Of a DNA stretch of 47,256 bases, positions 31,898-41,181 are shown piece after piece. Where the stretch lies: assembly GCA_937892865.1 (NCBI GenBank), contig CALBJG010000148.1, forward strand, positions 1 to 47,256, written 5' to 3'. This stretch comes from an uncultured Clostridia bacterium (lineage in GTDB: Bacteria; Bacillota; Clostridia; Oscillospirales; Oscillospiraceae). Below the pieces are notes generated by a model. The model had not been told where the DNA came from and made no database searches. It saw nothing but the letters and a program-made list of their open reading frames with translations. The first letter of the stretch is position 1. Every line of letters starts with the position of its first letter. A program made the position numbers and the translations under genes.

Positions 31898-32489
31898 AGC
31901 CTGCCTCCTTCATCTTCTCGTAAAAGAGTTTCAATGCGTTTGCCCGGTGGGAGACCTGATTCTTCTCCTGTGCGCTCAGCTGCGCCGTGGTCTTGCCCAG
32001 GGGGGGATAATAGAAAATCGGATCATAGCCGAAGCCGTTTTCACCATGGGGCTCTCTTGTCAGCTCGCCGTGGATCTCTCCACGGGCCTGGATCACCTTT
32101 CCATCCGGTGTCACAAAGCTGATCACGCAAACGAACTTGGCCTGCCGTTGCCCGTCCGGCACATGCTCGGTGTTTTTCAGCAGCAGCTCCAGCCGACCCC
32201 AATCGTCCAGCGTGGGATCAAAGCCGTACCGGGCAGAATAGATACCCGGCTCGCCATTCAAGGCATCCACGGCAATTCCGGAATCGTCTGCCAGGGCAGG
32301 AAGTCCCGTCGCCTCCATCACCGCCCTTGCCTTCAGAAGAGAATTCTCCTCAAAGGTAGTGCCGGTCTCCTCCACATCTATATCGATCCCAAGCTCAGAC
32401 TGAAGCACCAGCGTGATGCCGAACTTTTCGGTGATCTTGCTGATCTCCACGAGCTTATGGGGATTCTTGCTTGCCAATACAACCTTCAT
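31884..32489 (-). CDS. rdgB: XTP/dITP diphosphatase (RdgB/HAM1)
   Basis: House-cleaning pyrophosphatase that removes non-canonical purine nucleotides (XTP, dITP). 201 residues with ASKNPHKLVEI, TFEENSLLKARA, LADDSGIAVDALNGEPGIYSARY, GFGYDPIFYYP and the C-terminal SHRANALKLF, all standard for the family. Its ATG shares a base with the ftsY stop (TAATG), and it overlaps yhbY by 14 bases, so translation through this part of the operon is probably coupled. Confidence 0.97.
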   Translation of the reverse strand: MKVVLASKNPHKLVEISKITEKFGITLVLQSELGIDIDVEETGTTFEENSLLKARAVMEATGLPALADDSGIAVDALNGEPGIYSARYGFDPTLDDWGRLELLLKNTEHVPDGQRQAKFVCVISFVTPDGKVIQARGEIHGELTREPHGENGFGYDPIFYYPPLGKTTAQLSAQEKNQVSHRANALKLFYEKMKEAGYADK

Positions 32490-33394
32490 TACAAAAGTGC
32501 CTCCACAAAGGGACGGGCCTCAAAGGGCATCAGATCATCGATCCCCTCGCCTACGCCCACAAATTTCACCGGCAGCTGCAGGGTATCTGCCACGGCGATC
32601 ACAATGCCGCCCTTGGCTGTACCGTCCAGCTTGGTCAGTGCCACCGCCGTTACACCGGCGATCTCTTTAAACTGCTTGGCCTGGATAAGACCGTTCTGTC
32701 CCGTTGCACCGTCCAGCACCAGAAGGACCTCCCGGGACGCACCGGGCAGCTCACGCTCCACGATGCGGCTGATCTTGCCAAGCTCATTCATCAGATTCTG
32801 CTTATTATGCAGCCGGCCTGCCGTGTCAATGATGATCACATCCGAGCCCTTGGCCTTGGCAGACTGGATACCGTCATACACAACAGAGGCAGGATCTGCT
32901 CCCTCATGCTGGCGGACAATGCCTGCACCGGAGCGGCCTGCCCATACCTCCAGCTGATCCGCAGCAGCGGCACGGAAGGTATCGCCGGCCACCAGCAGCA
33001 CATTCTTGCCCTCACCGGTCAGCTGGGCAGCCAGCTTGCCGATGGTGGTGGTCTTGCCAACACCGTTGACACCGATCACAAGGATCACCGAAGGCTTTGT
33101 ATCCAGCTTCAGCGCAGTATCGCCCACACTCAGCATATCCACAAGGATCTGCTTCAGCGCCTCCCGGGCCTCCTCAGTGGTCTTAATGTGCTGCTCCTTT
33201 ACGGTCTTACGCAAAGCGCCGGTTGCCTTCATGGCAGTTTCCACGCCCAGATCCGCCAGGATCAGGCACTCCTCCAGCTCCTCGTAGAAATCCTCATCGA
33301 TCTCGGAGAAGCCGGAAAATACACCGCCCAGCGTGTTATGCAGCGCATCTCTGGTCTTTGCCAGGCCAGCCTTTATTTTATCAAAAAAGCCCAT
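32489..33394 (-). CDS. ftsY: FtsY, signal recognition particle receptor
   Basis: SRP GTPase that docks nascent membrane proteins with the translocon. 301 residues, so only the short NG core without the long acidic N-terminal domain of E. coli. G1 is GVNGVGKTTTIGKL, then DTFRAAAADQLEVW, IIDTAGRLHNKQNLMNEL and TKLDGTAKGG. The start at 33394 (MGFFDKIKAGL) has AAGGAG seven bases upstream, placed just after the smc stop; a longer frame would overlap smc. The smc-ftsY pairing is typical of Firmicutes. Confidence 0.97.
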   Translation of the reverse strand: MGFFDKIKAGLAKTRDALHNTLGGVFSGFSEIDEDFYEELEECLILADLGVETAMKATGALRKTVKEQHIKTTEEAREALKQILVDMLSVGDTALKLDTKPSVILVIGVNGVGKTTTIGKLAAQLTGEGKNVLLVAGDTFRAAAADQLEVWAGRSGAGIVRQHEGADPASVVYDGIQSAKAKGSDVIIIDTAGRLHNKQNLMNELGKISRIVERELPGASREVLLVLDGATGQNGLIQAKQFKEIAGVTAVALTKLDGTAKGGIVIAVADTLQLPVKFVGVGEGIDDLMPFEARPFVEALL

Positions 33395-33404
33395 ATTTTC
33401 TCCT

Positions 33405-36400
33405 TTATTCCACAATGCCCAGGTACTGCTCCATCTGATTCAGATCCAGCCGCAGCAGCTTACTGACACCCTGCTCCTGCATGGTAACACCGTAAAGCAC
33501 ATCCGATGCTTCCATGGTGCCACGGCGGTGGGTGATAACAATAAACTGGGTGTTCTTGCTCAGATTGTGCAGGTAATTGGCAAAGCGCTCCACATTCCGG
33601 TCGTCCAGCGCCGCATCGATCTCGTCCAACAGGCAGAAGGGTGTGGGACGGACTTTAAGGATCGCAAAGTACAGTGCCGTTGCCACAAAGGCCTTCTCGC
33701 CGCCGGACAGCAGCGTGATGGTCTTGACCTGCTTTCCGGGAGGCTGGACACGGATCTCGATGCCGCAGGTCAGAGGCTCCTCCGGATCCTCCAGGATCAG
33801 CTGACCCTTACCGCCGCCAAACATCTCCTCAAAGACAATGCCGAAATGATGGTCGATCTTCTTAAATTCTGCCACAAAGATGGTGGTCATTTCCTCGGTA
33901 ATATTGCGGATGATGCTCTCCAGCTCACGCTTGGAGGTCAGCACATCATCCCGCTGCTCCACCAGATAGGAATACCGCTCGTTGATCCGGGCATACTCCT
34001 CGATAGCGCCCAAATTGGGTGTACCCAAGGCGGAGATCTTCCGCTTCAGCTCCGTGATCCGGCGGTTACCCGCTGCCACGGATTCGATCTGCCCACGCTT
34101 CTCCGGTGCTGTACCGGGCGTCAGCTCATAGGAATCCCAAAGCTTATCAATGATCTGCCGCTCTTCCATGGCTGTGGTGGTCTTCTTGTTCTCAAGGAGG
34201 ACACAGGCTCTTTCCTTATTCAGAATGTCCTTGTTCATCTCCTGAGATTCCCGCTCACAGCGGGTCTTGGTCGCCTCGGCGTCAGAGCGCTGCTGCAAAG
34301 CATTTTCCAGCGCCTTACGCATCCGGTCAGCTTCCTCGTCATTGTCGCTCTGCCGTGCCAGCAGACCCTCGATCTCGCCATTGAGCCGCTGGGTCTCCTC
34401 ACGGATGGCATCCATAAGCGCCAGCTTCTTCTCCCGATCGCCTTCCATATCCGCACGGAGGGCATGCAGGTCCTCCATATGGGTCTGGGCAGTATTGCGC
34501 TCTGCCTGCAGAGCTGCCTCCTCGGTCTTCAGCTGGGTCACCTCTTCGGTAATGCGGCTGATAGACTCGGTTGCATCCTGCTGGGAGGTCTCCAGATTTT
34601 CAAGCTGCAATCTGGTCTGCTCCAGCTGCTGGGTATAGACCTGGATCTTAGCCTGCTGGGCGCCGTAGCGCTCACGGTCCAGCTTCTCACGGCTGTCCAG
34701 GGCTTCCTTCTCTCTGCGAGCGGAGGTCATGGCATCCTCGATAGCCTGGACCATAATCTCATGCTGCTTCTCAAGTCCCTGCAGCCGCAGTACCCGGTCC
34801 TCGGATTCACGCAGCTGCTCCTTGGCGGTGTTCATCTCGTACTCCACCTGATCCACGGAGCGCTGTGCTTCCTGCAGCTCGCTCTGGCAGATCTGCAGCT
34901 TGCGCTCCAGCTGCTTTTCCCGTGCGGTCAGCTTCTCCAGCTCGTTGGCACGGCTGAGGATGCCGGCTTCCTTATTCACAGAACCACCGGTCATAGAACC
35001 GCCGGCATTGAGGACCTGTCCGTCCAGGGTAACGATCTTAAACCGATGCTGGTACTGATTTGCCATTGCAATGGCAAAATCGATATTCTCCGCAATGACG
35101 ATCCTGCCAAGCAGGTCCTCCACGATATTGCGGTATTGATCGTCGCAGGTCACCAGCTCAGAGGCTATGCCCACATAGCCGCGGCAGCGGTCAAGACCGT
35201 TTTCCTTCAGCTGCCGGCCCTTCACCACCGCAATGGGAAGGAAGGTAGCCCGTCCACCGCCGGTCCGCTTCAAAAATGCGATGGCTGCCTTGGCATCGGA
35301 CTGGGCATCCACAACGATATTCTGCATAGCTGCGCCCAGGGCGATCTCAATGGCAACGGTGTAATCGTCGTGAGTACGGATCAGCATAGAGAGAGGACCG
35401 TGGATATTTCTCAAAGCACCCCTCTGCGCCTCCTGCATGACCATACGCACGGACTTCTGATAGCTCTCAAAATCCCGTTCCATAGCGCGGAACACCCGAA
35501 GCTTTGCCTGTACGCTGTCCAGCTCACCGGTCAGCTCCCGGTGCTGGGTCTCCAGCTCATCTCTGCGCTTTGCACGGGTCTCCTGCCGAAGAGAATAGCC
35601 GTTGATGGTGTTATGATTGGCAGTGACCTCATCCTGGGCGCTGCGCAGCTCCTTGCGGCAGGCCTCCAGATCGGCTCTTGCTACCTTTTCCCGGTCGGTA
35701 CCGGCAGCAATGTCGCTATTAAGCTGCTCCAGGCGCTGTCCGTTTTCCTGCAGGCTGGCATCCAGACCACGCAGATCCGCCTCACGGCCTGCGATATCCG
35801 CCGTCAGATTGCCTTCCGTGGTACGCAGCTCCAAAAACTGCTTGGTAATACCCTCGGAGCTGGCGGTCATAGCGGTCAGCTCCTGCTGCAGCTTTTCCAG
35901 CTGCTGATGCTTGTCCTCCAGGGAAGCCTCGATCTGACCGATCCGCAGGCGGGTCTGCTCCAGCTGCTGGCCAATGCCGCCGCTGCGATCCTCCTGCCCC
36001 TTCAATTCTTCCTCGATCCGGGCAATATTATCATCGTTGTTCTGAATGTTGCCCCGAAGCACTGCCATCTGTCCGTCAAACTGCTGATGGGTCTGCTCCA
36101 GCAGATTCACCTGCATGCGGATATTCTCAAGCTCCTCATCCCGATGGCGCAGGGTGGCGCTCATCTCCTCGGATTTGGCATAGAGCTTCTCCAGATCCTC
36201 CTTGGCCTGCTGCAGAACAAAGGATGCGGAGGCATAGTCCTCCTCTGCCTTCTTGGCCGCAGCGGAAAGCCGCTCCAGTGTATCCAGCCACACAGCGACC
36301 TCGACGCCCTGCAGCTCGTCCTTCAGCTCCAGATATTTCTTAGCCTTCTCGGATTGGATCTTCAGCGGCTCAAGCTGCAGCTCCAGCTCCGAAACCTTAT

Positions 36401-36977
36401 CGCCGATACGCAGCAGATTATCCTCCGTGTGGGCCAGCTTCCGCTCGGTCTCCTCCTTGCGGTGACGGTACTTGGAGATACCGGCAGCCTCCTCGAAGAT
36501 CTCACGACGGTCTGCGCTCTTCAGAGAAAGGATCTCATCGATCCTGCCCTGTCCGATATTGGAATAACCCTCACGGCCCAGGCCCGTATCCATGAACATC
36601 TCATGGATGTCACGAAGCCGGGAGGACTGACGGTTAATATAGTACTCACTGTCACCGCTGCGGTAATACCGCCGGGTAACCATGACCTCGTCGGCATCAT
36701 AGGGCAGCGCTCTGTCGGTATTGTCGAGGGTAAGGGTAGCCTCCGCAAAGCCCACAGCTGCCCGCTTCTGCGTACCGCCAAAGATCACATCCTCCATTTT
36801 TGCGCCACGGAGCGTCTTGGTGCTCTGCTCGCCCATGACCCACAGGATCGCATCGGAGATATTCGATTTTCCGGAGCCGTTGGGACCCACGATGGCTGTG
36901 ATATCATCACCAAAACGGATCACGGTCTTATCCGGGAAGGACTTAAAGCCCTGTACTTCCAAACTTTTTAAATACAC
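33405..36977 (-). CDS. smc: SMC chromosome segregation ATPase
   Basis: Condensin ATPase that loops and separates chromosomes with ScpA/ScpB (not in the window). 1190 residues, the expected size. The head has Walker A GPNGSGKSNISDAILWVMGE at about residue 32. Long coiled coils (rich in Gln, Glu, Leu) flank a hinge at about 510-660 (DDYTVAIEIALGAAMQNIVV, GGSMTGGSVNKEAGIL). The C-terminal head has the ABC signature LLSGGEKAF and Walker B PFCLLDEIDAALDD. The start is a GTG at 36977 with AGAGGTAG upstream; no ATG fits. First gene of the long operon through leuS, behind a good sigma-A promoter. The opposite strand has a very long empty frame caused by codon bias. Confidence 0.97.
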   Translation of the reverse strand: MYLKSLEVQGFKSFPDKTVIRFGDDITAIVGPNGSGKSNISDAILWVMGEQSTKTLRGAKMEDVIFGGTQKRAAVGFAEATLTLDNTDRALPYDADEVMVTRRYYRSGDSEYYINRQSSRLRDIHEMFMDTGLGREGYSNIGQGRIDEILSLKSADRREIFEEAAGISKYRHRKEETERKLAHTEDNLLRIGDKVSELELQLEPLKIQSEKAKKYLELKDELQGVEVAVWLDTLERLSAAAKKAEEDYASASFVLQQAKEDLEKLYAKSEEMSATLRHRDEELENIRMQVNLLEQTHQQFDGQMAVLRGNIQNNDDNIARIEEELKGQEDRSGGIGQQLEQTRLRIGQIEASLEDKHQQLEKLQQELTAMTASSEGITKQFLELRTTEGNLTADIAGREADLRGLDASLQENGQRLEQLNSDIAAGTDREKVARADLEACRKELRSAQDEVTANHNTINGYSLRQETRAKRRDELETQHRELTGELDSVQAKLRVFRAMERDFESYQKSVRMVMQEAQRGALRNIHGPLSMLIRTHDDYTVAIEIALGAAMQNIVVDAQSDAKAAIAFLKRTGGGRATFLPIAVVKGRQLKENGLDRCRGYVGIASELVTCDDQYRNIVEDLLGRIVIAENIDFAIAMANQYQHRFKIVTLDGQVLNAGGSMTGGSVNKEAGILSRANELEKLTAREKQLERKLQICQSELQEAQRSVDQVEYEMNTAKEQLRESEDRVLRLQGLEKQHEIMVQAIEDAMTSARREKEALDSREKLDRERYGAQQAKIQVYTQQLEQTRLQLENLETSQQDATESISRITEEVTQLKTEEAALQAERNTAQTHMEDLHALRADMEGDREKKLALMDAIREETQRLNGEIEGLLARQSDNDEEADRMRKALENALQQRSDAEATKTRCERESQEMNKDILNKERACVLLENKKTTTAMEERQIIDKLWDSYELTPGTAPEKRGQIESVAAGNRRITELKRKISALGTPNLGAIEEYARINERYSYLVEQRDDVLTSKRELESIIRNITEEMTTIFVAEFKKIDHHFGIVFEEMFGGGKGQLILEDPEEPLTCGIEIRVQPPGKQVKTITLLSGGEKAFVATALYFAILKVRPTPFCLLDEIDAALDDRNVERFANYLHNLSKNTQFIVITHRRGTMEASDVLYGVTMQEQGVSKLLRLDLNQMEQYLGIVE

Positions 36978-37017
36978 TGTACTACCTCTTCCGAAAATAG
37001 TTATAACAAATCAATTT

Positions 37018-37046
37018 ATTATACCGACAAACACAGAAAAAAGCAA
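37018..37046 (-). promoter_or_regulatory. Sigma-A promoter of the smc operon
   Basis: TTGCTT and TATAAT are spaced by 17 bases on the minus strand, about 40 bases ahead of the GTG start of smc. It is the only clear promoter found for the seven-gene run from smc to leuS. Confidence 0.8.
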
Positions 37047-37080
37047 GTGCTGATCTGCATTTATAGGAAGTTTTTCCAAA

Positions 37081-37109
37081 TTGACAAGACCGGTCTGTAA
37101 ACATATAAT
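37081..37109 (+). promoter_or_regulatory. Consensus promoter of the ZIP transporter with a palindrome in its spacer
   Basis: TTGACA and TATAAT are both perfect and 17 bases apart. The spacer begins with a perfect 10-bp palindrome, AGACCGGTCT (37087-37096), placed where a repressor would block polymerase. The gene's role in metal uptake suggests a metal-responsive repressor, but the palindrome does not resemble the usual A/T-rich Fur/Zur box. Confidence 0.8.
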
Positions 37110-37130
37110 AGAAGCAAAGGAGTGATCCCT

Positions 37131-37886
37131 ATGAAAATGGTTTTACTTACCGCTTTGGGTGTTGGCGGCGCCACTGTATTCGGCTCCGTGCTGGGTTTTC
37201 TATTCAAGAAGATCTCCCACAAATTCAGCGATATCGTCCTGTCCTTTGCCGCCGGTGTGATGCTGTGTGCGGCTGTGACCGGTCTGATCGTACCTTCCCT
37301 GGAATACCAGAGCTTCTCTCCCCTGCTTATTACCGTTTTGGGTGTGCTCAGCGGTGCGCTGTTCCTTAATGTGCTGGATAAGCTTGTACCCCATCTGCAC
37401 CGGCTTGCCGGTGTGGAGCAGGAGAGCCATCCTGACAGCGCAGGCAAGCTCAATAAGGTACTGCTTTTCGTTATGGCTATCGCCATCCACAACCTTCCCG
37501 AGGGCATCGCCGCAGGCGTGGGCTTCGGCAGCGGCAACAATGCCCAGGCCATTACCATCGCCGCCGGCATTGCACTGCAGAACATACCGGAGGGCATGGT
37601 GATCATCGGACCGATGCTGGCAGCAGGCATGCGCCCCGGCCGCACCTTCCTTTGCGCACTGATGACCGGAGTTGTTGAGGTTTTGGGTACGCTTCTGGGC
37701 TACTTTGCCGTTAGCATTTCCACCGCCGTTTTGCCCTTTGCCCTGGCCTTTGCCGGCGGCACCATGCTCTATGTGATCAGCGATGAAATGATCCCGGAAA
37801 CCCACCACAGCGAGACCCGGGGTGTGACCTATGCGCTGCTTATCGGCTTCTGCCTGATGCTGGCTATGGACTATCTTCTCGGTTAA
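37131..37886 (+). CDS. ZIP-family divalent metal transporter
   Basis: Membrane importer for zinc or similar divalent ions. 251 residues with about eight hydrophobic segments. The two transport-site motifs are intact: AIAIHNLPEGIAAGVGF and ALQNIPEGMVIIGPML. A short cytoplasmic His-containing loop (HLHRLAGVEQESH) lies between helices three and four. The ATG at 37131 follows AAAGGAGTG; the GTG nine bases upstream is part of that ribosome site. Monocistronic, with a perfect promoter and a shared terminator. The exact metal cannot be read from sequence. Confidence 0.93.
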   Translation: MKMVLLTALGVGGATVFGSVLGFLFKKISHKFSDIVLSFAAGVMLCAAVTGLIVPSLEYQSFSPLLITVLGVLSGALFLNVLDKLVPHLHRLAGVEQESHPDSAGKLNKVLLFVMAIAIHNLPEGIAAGVGFGSGNNAQAITIAAGIALQNIPEGMVIIGPMLAAGMRPGRTFLCALMTGVVEVLGTLLGYFAVSISTAVLPFALAFAGGTMLYVISDEMIPETHHSETRGVTYALLIGFCLMLAMDYLLG

Positions 37887-37887
37887 A

Positions 37888-37921
37888 AGAAAAGTGAGGT
37901 CGCTTACGACCTCACTTTTTT
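37888..37921. terminator. Bidirectional terminator between the ZIP and lysozyme genes
   Basis: AAAAGTGAGGTCG pairs perfectly with CGACCTCACTTTT around CTTA, with T-runs on both strands. It serves the converging ZIP transporter and lysozyme genes. Confidence 0.92.
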
Positions 37922-39857
37922 ATTTCAGATAATCCATGCTGACCCAGCCCTGGGCTGTTCTTCCCCAGGTCGTGCCATCTACGCTCTTGGTTTCCAGGAT
38001 CTCCACCTTTGCGCCACTATACAGGTATCCCACAATGGTATTCCCCGTTCCGGCTGCGCTTCGCACACGCAGACAATCGGCTGTGACGGTAAGGATCTGC
38101 TTTTGTGGCTGGCTTTGTCCTTCCACAACCACATAATCCATACAGATCCAGCCCTTAGCGATTTTTCCCCAGGTCACACCGCCGACGGCACGCTGCTCGG
38201 TGATATCCACCTTTGCACCGTTGCTCAGATAAGCAGAAATGGCATAGGAGGTTCCCGGGCCGCTACGCACACGCAAAGTGTCGCTGACCTTGACCGTAGC
38301 CTTCAGAACGGTCTGCGCATCATCGGCAGCAGCATCCAGCTGCACATAATCCAAGCTGATCCAGCCGCTTTCCACCTTGCCCCAGAGCATAGATCCGGAG
38401 GACTGCTGCTGAGTAACGGTGACACGGTCGCCGTTTTTAAGATACCCTACAACAGAATGCTCCGTTCCCGGGCCGCTGCGTACACGCAGAACATCGGAGA
38501 CCTTTACCTTACCGGTTCTCGCTGCCGCTGCCGGCGGCTGGGTAGGCTCAGTAGGCTTCGGCTCAGTAGGCGCGGGTTCGGTAGGTGCAGGCTCAGTGGG
38601 CGCAGGCTCGGTTGCAGGCGGTACTTGCTGCGCATCCAGCTGCACATAATCCATACTGATCCAGCCGCTTTCAATTCTGCCCCAGAGCATAGCGCCAACC
38701 AGCTGCTCCTCCAGGATCTCCACCCGATCACCGTTTTTGAGATACCCTACAACACCGTGTCCGGTGCTGGCACCGCTGCGAATCCGCAGTGTATCGTTTA
38801 CCTTTACCGTTCCCATCCGGGAAACCGGCACTTCCGGCTCTTCCGGCTCTTCCGGGGCATAATCCGTATACTCCAGGCAGATCCAGCCGGCTTCGTATTT
38901 ACCCCACAGGTAACCGCTTCCCTCAGCGGTCTCGGTGACGGTAAGCTGATCACCCTTCCTCACTCCGGCCACCACGGGATAATTCGTACCCGGTCCGCTA
39001 CGGACATTCAGACTATTGGCGGTAACGGTGACAGCTGTCCCCTCCGGAGCAGGCATTTCCGGCAATTCGTCGGTGGCTTCCTGCTCTCCCCAACGGGCAT
39101 AAAGCCGGGCATTGCGGACAGATCCATCCAGCACCGTGACCTTTTCGCCCCCGGTAAGCGCAGTGTACCAGCCAGCGAAGCTCTCCCCCTCTTTGGTTGC
39201 CACCGAGAGGATCTGAGCAGTTTCCACCGTGTCATAGCCCTGCACATTGGGACGGGCAGTGCCGCCGTTGGCATCGTAAAGCACATAACCGAACTGCTCC
39301 GGGGCTGATTGGGAATACACACCGTTCAGATAAATATTCGCCTCAGAAAGCCGACGACGCAGCAGGAAGGTTTTGATCTGACCGCCGGCATTGCACCAAC
39401 GGGCAAAGGCATTGACCAGCTCGCTGCCTGTAGCGCCACTGACGATGGCATTATAAAGGCCACCGTTGGCATCATAGGACCATCCGGAGCCGCAGTTGTA
39501 GGAAAACAGCATCAGTGCGTCAAATTGCTGCTGGCTCAGAGACACACCGGTGCGGATCATAAAGGCGTGCAGCTCCGCTTCAAATTTGGCAAGGAAGCTG
39601 CGAAGCAGCTCCTCAGCCGCTTCCTCTGTGATGCCGTTTTGCCGGTATTCCTCCAATTTATCATCCGGGCATTTCGTACCGTAGCCAACTGTCCACTGGG
39701 CATAATCCCAGTATGGATATGTACTGAACCCTTCTTCAAGCTTTAATATACGGACCGCCTCATCACTGGCGCTTAAAATCTCATCGGCAGACACTGTCGC
39801 AACCGCAATGCATATCAGCATGACCGCTGCCAAAATTGCGGCTATAGATCGTTTCAT
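37920..39857 (-). CDS. Secreted GH24 lysozyme with five SH3b wall-binding domains
   Basis: 645 residues. A signal peptide (about 1-24, ending TVSA-DE) precedes a GH24 muramidase domain at about 30-180. It matches the phage T4 lysozyme pattern: Glu42 in LEEGF, Asp51 in YWDY and Thr56 in WTVGYGT are placed like the catalytic Glu-Asp-Thr. Next is a Listeria-Bacteroides type repeat at about 192-260 (YDANGGTARPNVQGYDTVE...LYARW). Five bacterial SH3 domains follow, each with LRVRSGPGT and WGK-GWI-DYV motifs. A Pro-rich linker built on repeated EPAPT units separates the second and third. No holin, portal or other phage gene is nearby, so it looks like a host wall-remodelling or competitor-lysing enzyme. 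GGAAAGGGG lies upstream of the ATG. Confidence 0.9.
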   Translation of the reverse strand: MKRSIAAILAAVMLICIAVATVSADEILSASDEAVRILKLEEGFSTYPYWDYAQWTVGYGTKCPDDKLEEYRQNGITEEAAEELLRSFLAKFEAELHAFMIRTGVSLSQQQFDALMLFSYNCGSGWSYDANGGLYNAIVSGATGSELVNAFARWCNAGGQIKTFLLRRRLSEANIYLNGVYSQSAPEQFGYVLYDANGGTARPNVQGYDTVETAQILSVATKEGESFAGWYTALTGGEKVTVLDGSVRNARLYARWGEQEATDELPEMPAPEGTAVTVTANSLNVRSGPGTNYPVVAGVRKGDQLTVTETAEGSGYLWGKYEAGWICLEYTDYAPEEPEEPEVPVSRMGTVKVNDTLRIRSGASTGHGVVGYLKNGDRVEILEEQLVGAMLWGRIESGWISMDYVQLDAQQVPPATEPAPTEPAPTEPAPTEPKPTEPTQPPAAAARTGKVKVSDVLRVRSGPGTEHSVVGYLKNGDRVTVTQQQSSGSMLWGKVESGWISLDYVQLDAAADDAQTVLKATVKVSDTLRVRSGPGTSYAISAYLSNGAKVDITEQRAVGGVTWGKIAKGWICMDYVVVEGQSQPQKQILTVTADCLRVRSAAGTGNTIVGYLYSGAKVEILETKSVDGTTWGRTAQGWVSMDYLK

Positions 39858-39893
39858 TTGCCCGGTGGCCCCTTTCCTGTCGAATTTGGCTTT

Positions 39894-39922
39894 ATTATAG
39901 CAAAGTCACGGAATAAATGCAA
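39894..39922 (-). promoter_or_regulatory. Sigma-A promoter of the lysozyme gene
   Basis: TTGCAT and TATAAT are spaced by 17 bases on the minus strand, about 37 bases before the lysozyme ATG. Confidence 0.75.
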
Positions 39923-40069
39923 TCCCCTATTTTCTATTAATTACATTTTGTTACTTTTATAGAACGGAAAATGTTCTGATATTTCGGAGTATATGCCGTA
40001 AAGTCACCGTTTTTTTGCTAAATTGTTTTTTGTTTACATAAACTTTCCAGCATTTGAAATGTATGACGG

Positions 40070-40098
40070 TTGCAATTATCGCTTTGCTGTGGTAAAAT
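40070..40098 (+). promoter_or_regulatory. Promoter of mnmA
   Basis: TTGCAA and TAAAAT are spaced by 17 bases and end 24 bases before the mnmA ATG, leaving room for the ACGGAGGTGGGG ribosome site. Confidence 0.7.
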
Positions 40099-40122
40099 CC
40101 CAGCAGAAACGGAGGTGGGGTT

Positions 40123-41181
40123 ATGAAAGCGATGATCGCCATGAGCGGCGGTGTGGACAGCTCGGTTGCCGCATATCTGATGCAGCAGGAGGGCTTCGAT
40201 TGCGCCGGCGCAATTATGGAGCTTTGTTCCCCGGCGCTGCCGGGTCATATTCCCCAAAGCGCTGCAGCCGACGCAAAAGCAGTTGCCGACCGGCTGGGCA
40301 TTCCCTTTTACTGCTTTGATAACACCCTGCAATTCCGCCAGCAGGTGGTGGAGCATTTTATCCGCACCTACGAGGAAGGCGGTACACCCAATCCCTGCAT
40401 CGAATGTAACCGGCATCTGAAATTCGGTGTTTTCCTGGAACAGGCCCTGTCCCTCGGCTTTGACTGCATCGCCACCGGCCACTATGCCATGATCCAAAAG
40501 GACATCGCCACCGGCAGATATCTGCTCTTTCGGGCCGGAGACCGTGGTAAGGATCAGACCTATTTCCTCTACTCCCTTACCCAGCATCAGCTTGCCCATA
40601 CCCGTTTCCCCCTTGGCCAGCTGACAAAGGAGCAGGCTCGCTCCATTGCACAGGCACAAGGCTTTTTGAACGCAAGAAAAAAGGACAGCCAGGATATTTG
40701 CTTCATCGCCGACGGCGATTACCTTGCATTTATGAAGCAATACAGGGGGAAAAACTATCCCCAGGGCAGTTTTCTGGATGTCAGCGGCAATGTGATCGGC
40801 AAGCATAACGGTGCGGTAGGCTACACGCTCGGTCAGCGCAAAGGGCTTGGGCTTGCCATGGGGCAGCCGGTATATGTGGTGGATAAGGATATGGAAAATA
40901 ATACAGTGACGGTAGGCCCGAATGCAGCACTGATGCATAGTGCGCTGCGGGCAAATAACTGGAACTGGATTCCCTTCCCTGCCCTCACCCAGCCTATGCG
41001 TGTACTGGCCAAGGTCCGCTACCGGCACACAGAGCAGCCTGCTACCGTTTATCCGGAGGCGGACGGCTTTGCCCGGGTAGAATTCGATGAGCCACAAAGA
41101 GCCATCACCACAGGTCAGGCCGTGGTTCTCTACGACGGAGATTTGGTTATAGGCGGCGGCACGATCACACAGGTACTATAA
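40123..41181 (+). CDS. mnmA: MnmA, tRNA-specific 2-thiouridylase
   Basis: ATP-dependent enzyme that places sulfur on U34 of tRNAs for Lys, Glu and Gln. 352 residues. PP-loop SGGVDSSVAAYLM at residues 8-20, the first catalytic cysteine in GTPNPCIECNRHLKFG, the second in DSQDICFIADGDY, and the C-terminal barrel (AVGYTLGQRKGLG). Strong ribosome site GGAGGTGGGG. Single gene with its own promoter and terminator. A cysteine desulfurase partner is not in view. Confidence 0.97.
   Translation: MKAMIAMSGGVDSSVAAYLMQQEGFDCAGAIMELCSPALPGHIPQSAAADAKAVADRLGIPFYCFDNTLQFRQQVVEHFIRTYEEGGTPNPCIECNRHLKFGVFLEQALSLGFDCIATGHYAMIQKDIATGRYLLFRAGDRGKDQTYFLYSLTQHQLAHTRFPLGQLTKEQARSIAQAQGFLNARKKDSQDICFIADGDYLAFMKQYRGKNYPQGSFLDVSGNVIGKHNGAVGYTLGQRKGLGLAMGQPVYVVDKDMENNTVTVGPNAALMHSALRANNWNWIPFPALTQPMRVLAKVRYRHTEQPATVYPEADGFARVEFDEPQRAITTGQAVVLYDGDLVIGGGTITQVL

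Noticed and set aside
33333..36971. Open frame of about 1,200 codons on the plus strand, opposite smc
   Set aside because: It mirrors smc exactly in extent, has no ribosome site, and its composition follows from the CAG/CTG-rich coiled-coil codons of smc read backwards. SMC motifs on the minus strand are unambiguous.
37920..39857. Prophage assignment for the GH24 lysozyme
   Set aside because: No phage structural, replication, integrase or holin genes and no attachment-site repeats were seen nearby; the gene has its own promoter and a signal peptide.
39960..39980. AGAAC...GTTCT inverted repeat as a LexA box
   Set aside because: The spacing is seven bases, whereas the Gram-positive LexA box CGAAC-N4-GTTCG has four, and neither neighbouring gene is a typical SOS gene.
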